Assembly (NCBI GenBank): GCA_034440635.1
Contig: JAOTON010002272.1
Coordinates: forward strand, 914,501-978,500
Length of the DNA: 64,000 nt
Reading direction: 5' to 3'
Source of the DNA: Lepas anatifera
Lineage: Eukaryota > Arthropoda > Thecostraca > Lepadidae
Below are positions 63,351-64,000 of the stretch, piece after piece. The position numbers and the translations under genes are program-made. Under the pieces are notes generated by a model. The model had not been told where the DNA came from. It was given only the letters and a program-made list of their open reading frames with translations, and did no database searches. Every line of letters begins with the position of its first letter. The stretch's first letter is position 1.

Positions 63351-63512
63351 ACAACTCAGGGTACAGAGGGGAAATAGCTGTAAAAGGTTCTTATCATTAT
63401 TCCATGAAAATCGAGCCATTGCATTGGATTCATTTGCCGCTCAGCACACCATTCCGTCATAAAATAGGATCCATCGTAATCCGTCATTTCGTTCTAAAAT
63501 CCAAGCGATCCT

Positions 63513-63583
63513 TGCCAGGCGTGGCAGTTCTGCTGCCGCTAGCAGGACAAGGTAAAGACGGCAGTAGTGAAAATGAGCGCGGA
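63513..63583 (+). repeat. Solitary unit related to the 44-bp minisatellite plus shared flank
   Basis: TGCCAGGCGTGGCAGTTCTG and GCTGCCGCTAGCAGG form one diverged unit. GGCAGTAGTGAAAATGAGCG follows, matching the sequence just past the array end at 61871-61895. The unit and flank were therefore duplicated together. Confidence 0.88.
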
Positions 63584-63884
63584 CATCAAATATAGGTTGG
63601 AAATAAGCCAAAGTACGGCAACCATAGTTTTGAGGGGAAAAGGCTGAGCACTAGCTTTATCCACCAATAACGAAATGTTCACAGCGGATTTCTGCTGATT
63701 TCGTTTTTCGTTTAACAGTTTGCGTCTCAAAGTTTTCCTGGCATCTCTCCTCGTATAATTATTTCCCCATATTGTTTAGTAACGCATTCTTTTGTATATA
63801 AGTATTATCATACAGTAATACTTAAAAAAAATCAATTTCATTTTTATGCGCCTAATTTTCGTACCCAAAATTTTGCATCGCTAT
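63584..63884. other. Unannotated stretch
   Basis: AT-rich sequence with no gene seen. Confidence 0.3.
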
Positions 63885-64000
63885 GGGGGTACAGCCCTGG
63901 GGCTTTGCGACGCACCTAGTGCTAAGGTCATCGGCGTCACTGATTCCCAGCCCGTTGGAAGGGTATGTTACGGATCGGGAAGTCCTTATTCCGCACTCCC
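63885..64000 (-). mobile_element. Possible SINE family B fragment, cut by window end
   Basis: On the minus strand CATACCCTTCCAACGGG near 63966-63950 matches the family B block near 49216, followed by similar bases for about 35 bp in total. The expected tRNA-like head would lie beyond the window. Confidence 0.4.

Noticed and set aside
63125..63595. 156-codon Arg/Glu-rich plus frame
   Set aside because: It lies in a purine-rich simple-repeat tract and runs into the lone minisatellite unit.

Overview
This window looks like nuclear DNA from a multicellular animal, most likely an invertebrate. It has no operons, no ribosome-binding-site spacing and no dense coding. It does carry tRNA-derived SINEs, short non-autonomous DNA transposons with intact target-site duplications, many minisatellites and microsatellites, and only scattered exon-sized open frames. 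Base composition is mixed, with GC-rich patches rich in CpG, plus one very AT-rich island. The sequence alone does not fix the phylum. No protein could be assigned to a named family, so gene symbols are left empty.

Layout. 1-12.4 kb is mostly unannotated, with two copies of a ~350 bp SINE (minus near 1.0-1.4 kb, plus near 9.0-9.35 kb) and a 59-bp-arm inverted repeat at 11.4 kb. 12.4-15.1 kb holds a possible first exon running into a 31-bp minisatellite, a 78-codon frame and a 198-codon minus-strand frame with a second minisatellite upstream. 16.6 and 20.1 kb carry two copies of a hAT-like MITE, each with a perfect 8-bp duplication; between them is a two-unit minisatellite (18.3-19.6 kb). From 20.0 to 21.0 kb a 14-16 bp motif recurs seven times on both strands. 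28.8-29.7 kb has two overlapping divergent candidate frames. 34.85-35.88 kb is a ~1 kb TTAA-flanked element full of AGGTCA half-sites, next to coding-like minus-strand frames. 36.3-39.7 kb is a run of four minisatellites, including a 68-bp array with a ~611-bp higher-order duplication. 40.3-41.7 kb is the AT-rich island. 43.6-44.4 kb is a Tc1/mariner-like element and 45.05-45.5 kb another TTAA-flanked MITE. 45.8-48.9 kb has three more tandem-repeat families. 50.3 kb has a third hAT-like MITE and 51.05-51.53 kb a ~436-bp near-perfect palindrome with a tail and 13-bp flanking repeats. 51.7 and 56.9 kb have two more SINE copies. 52.96-53.54 kb is an uninterrupted 577-bp CT tract. 56.5-56.7 kb holds the most convincing exon. 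57.98-61.86 kb is a 3.9-kb minisatellite of 44-bp units, with a lone related unit 1.7 kb further on.

How it fits together. The window is best read as intergenic or intronic DNA shaped by non-autonomous transposons and by repeated tandem amplification. Two arrays touch candidate exons: the 31-bp array starts at a putative splice donor, and a 27-bp array lies just past a stop codon. Very long open frames inside the arrays are by-products of stop-free repeat units. No complete gene model, autonomous transposase, reverse transcriptase, rRNA operon, CRISPR array or true tRNA gene was recognised.
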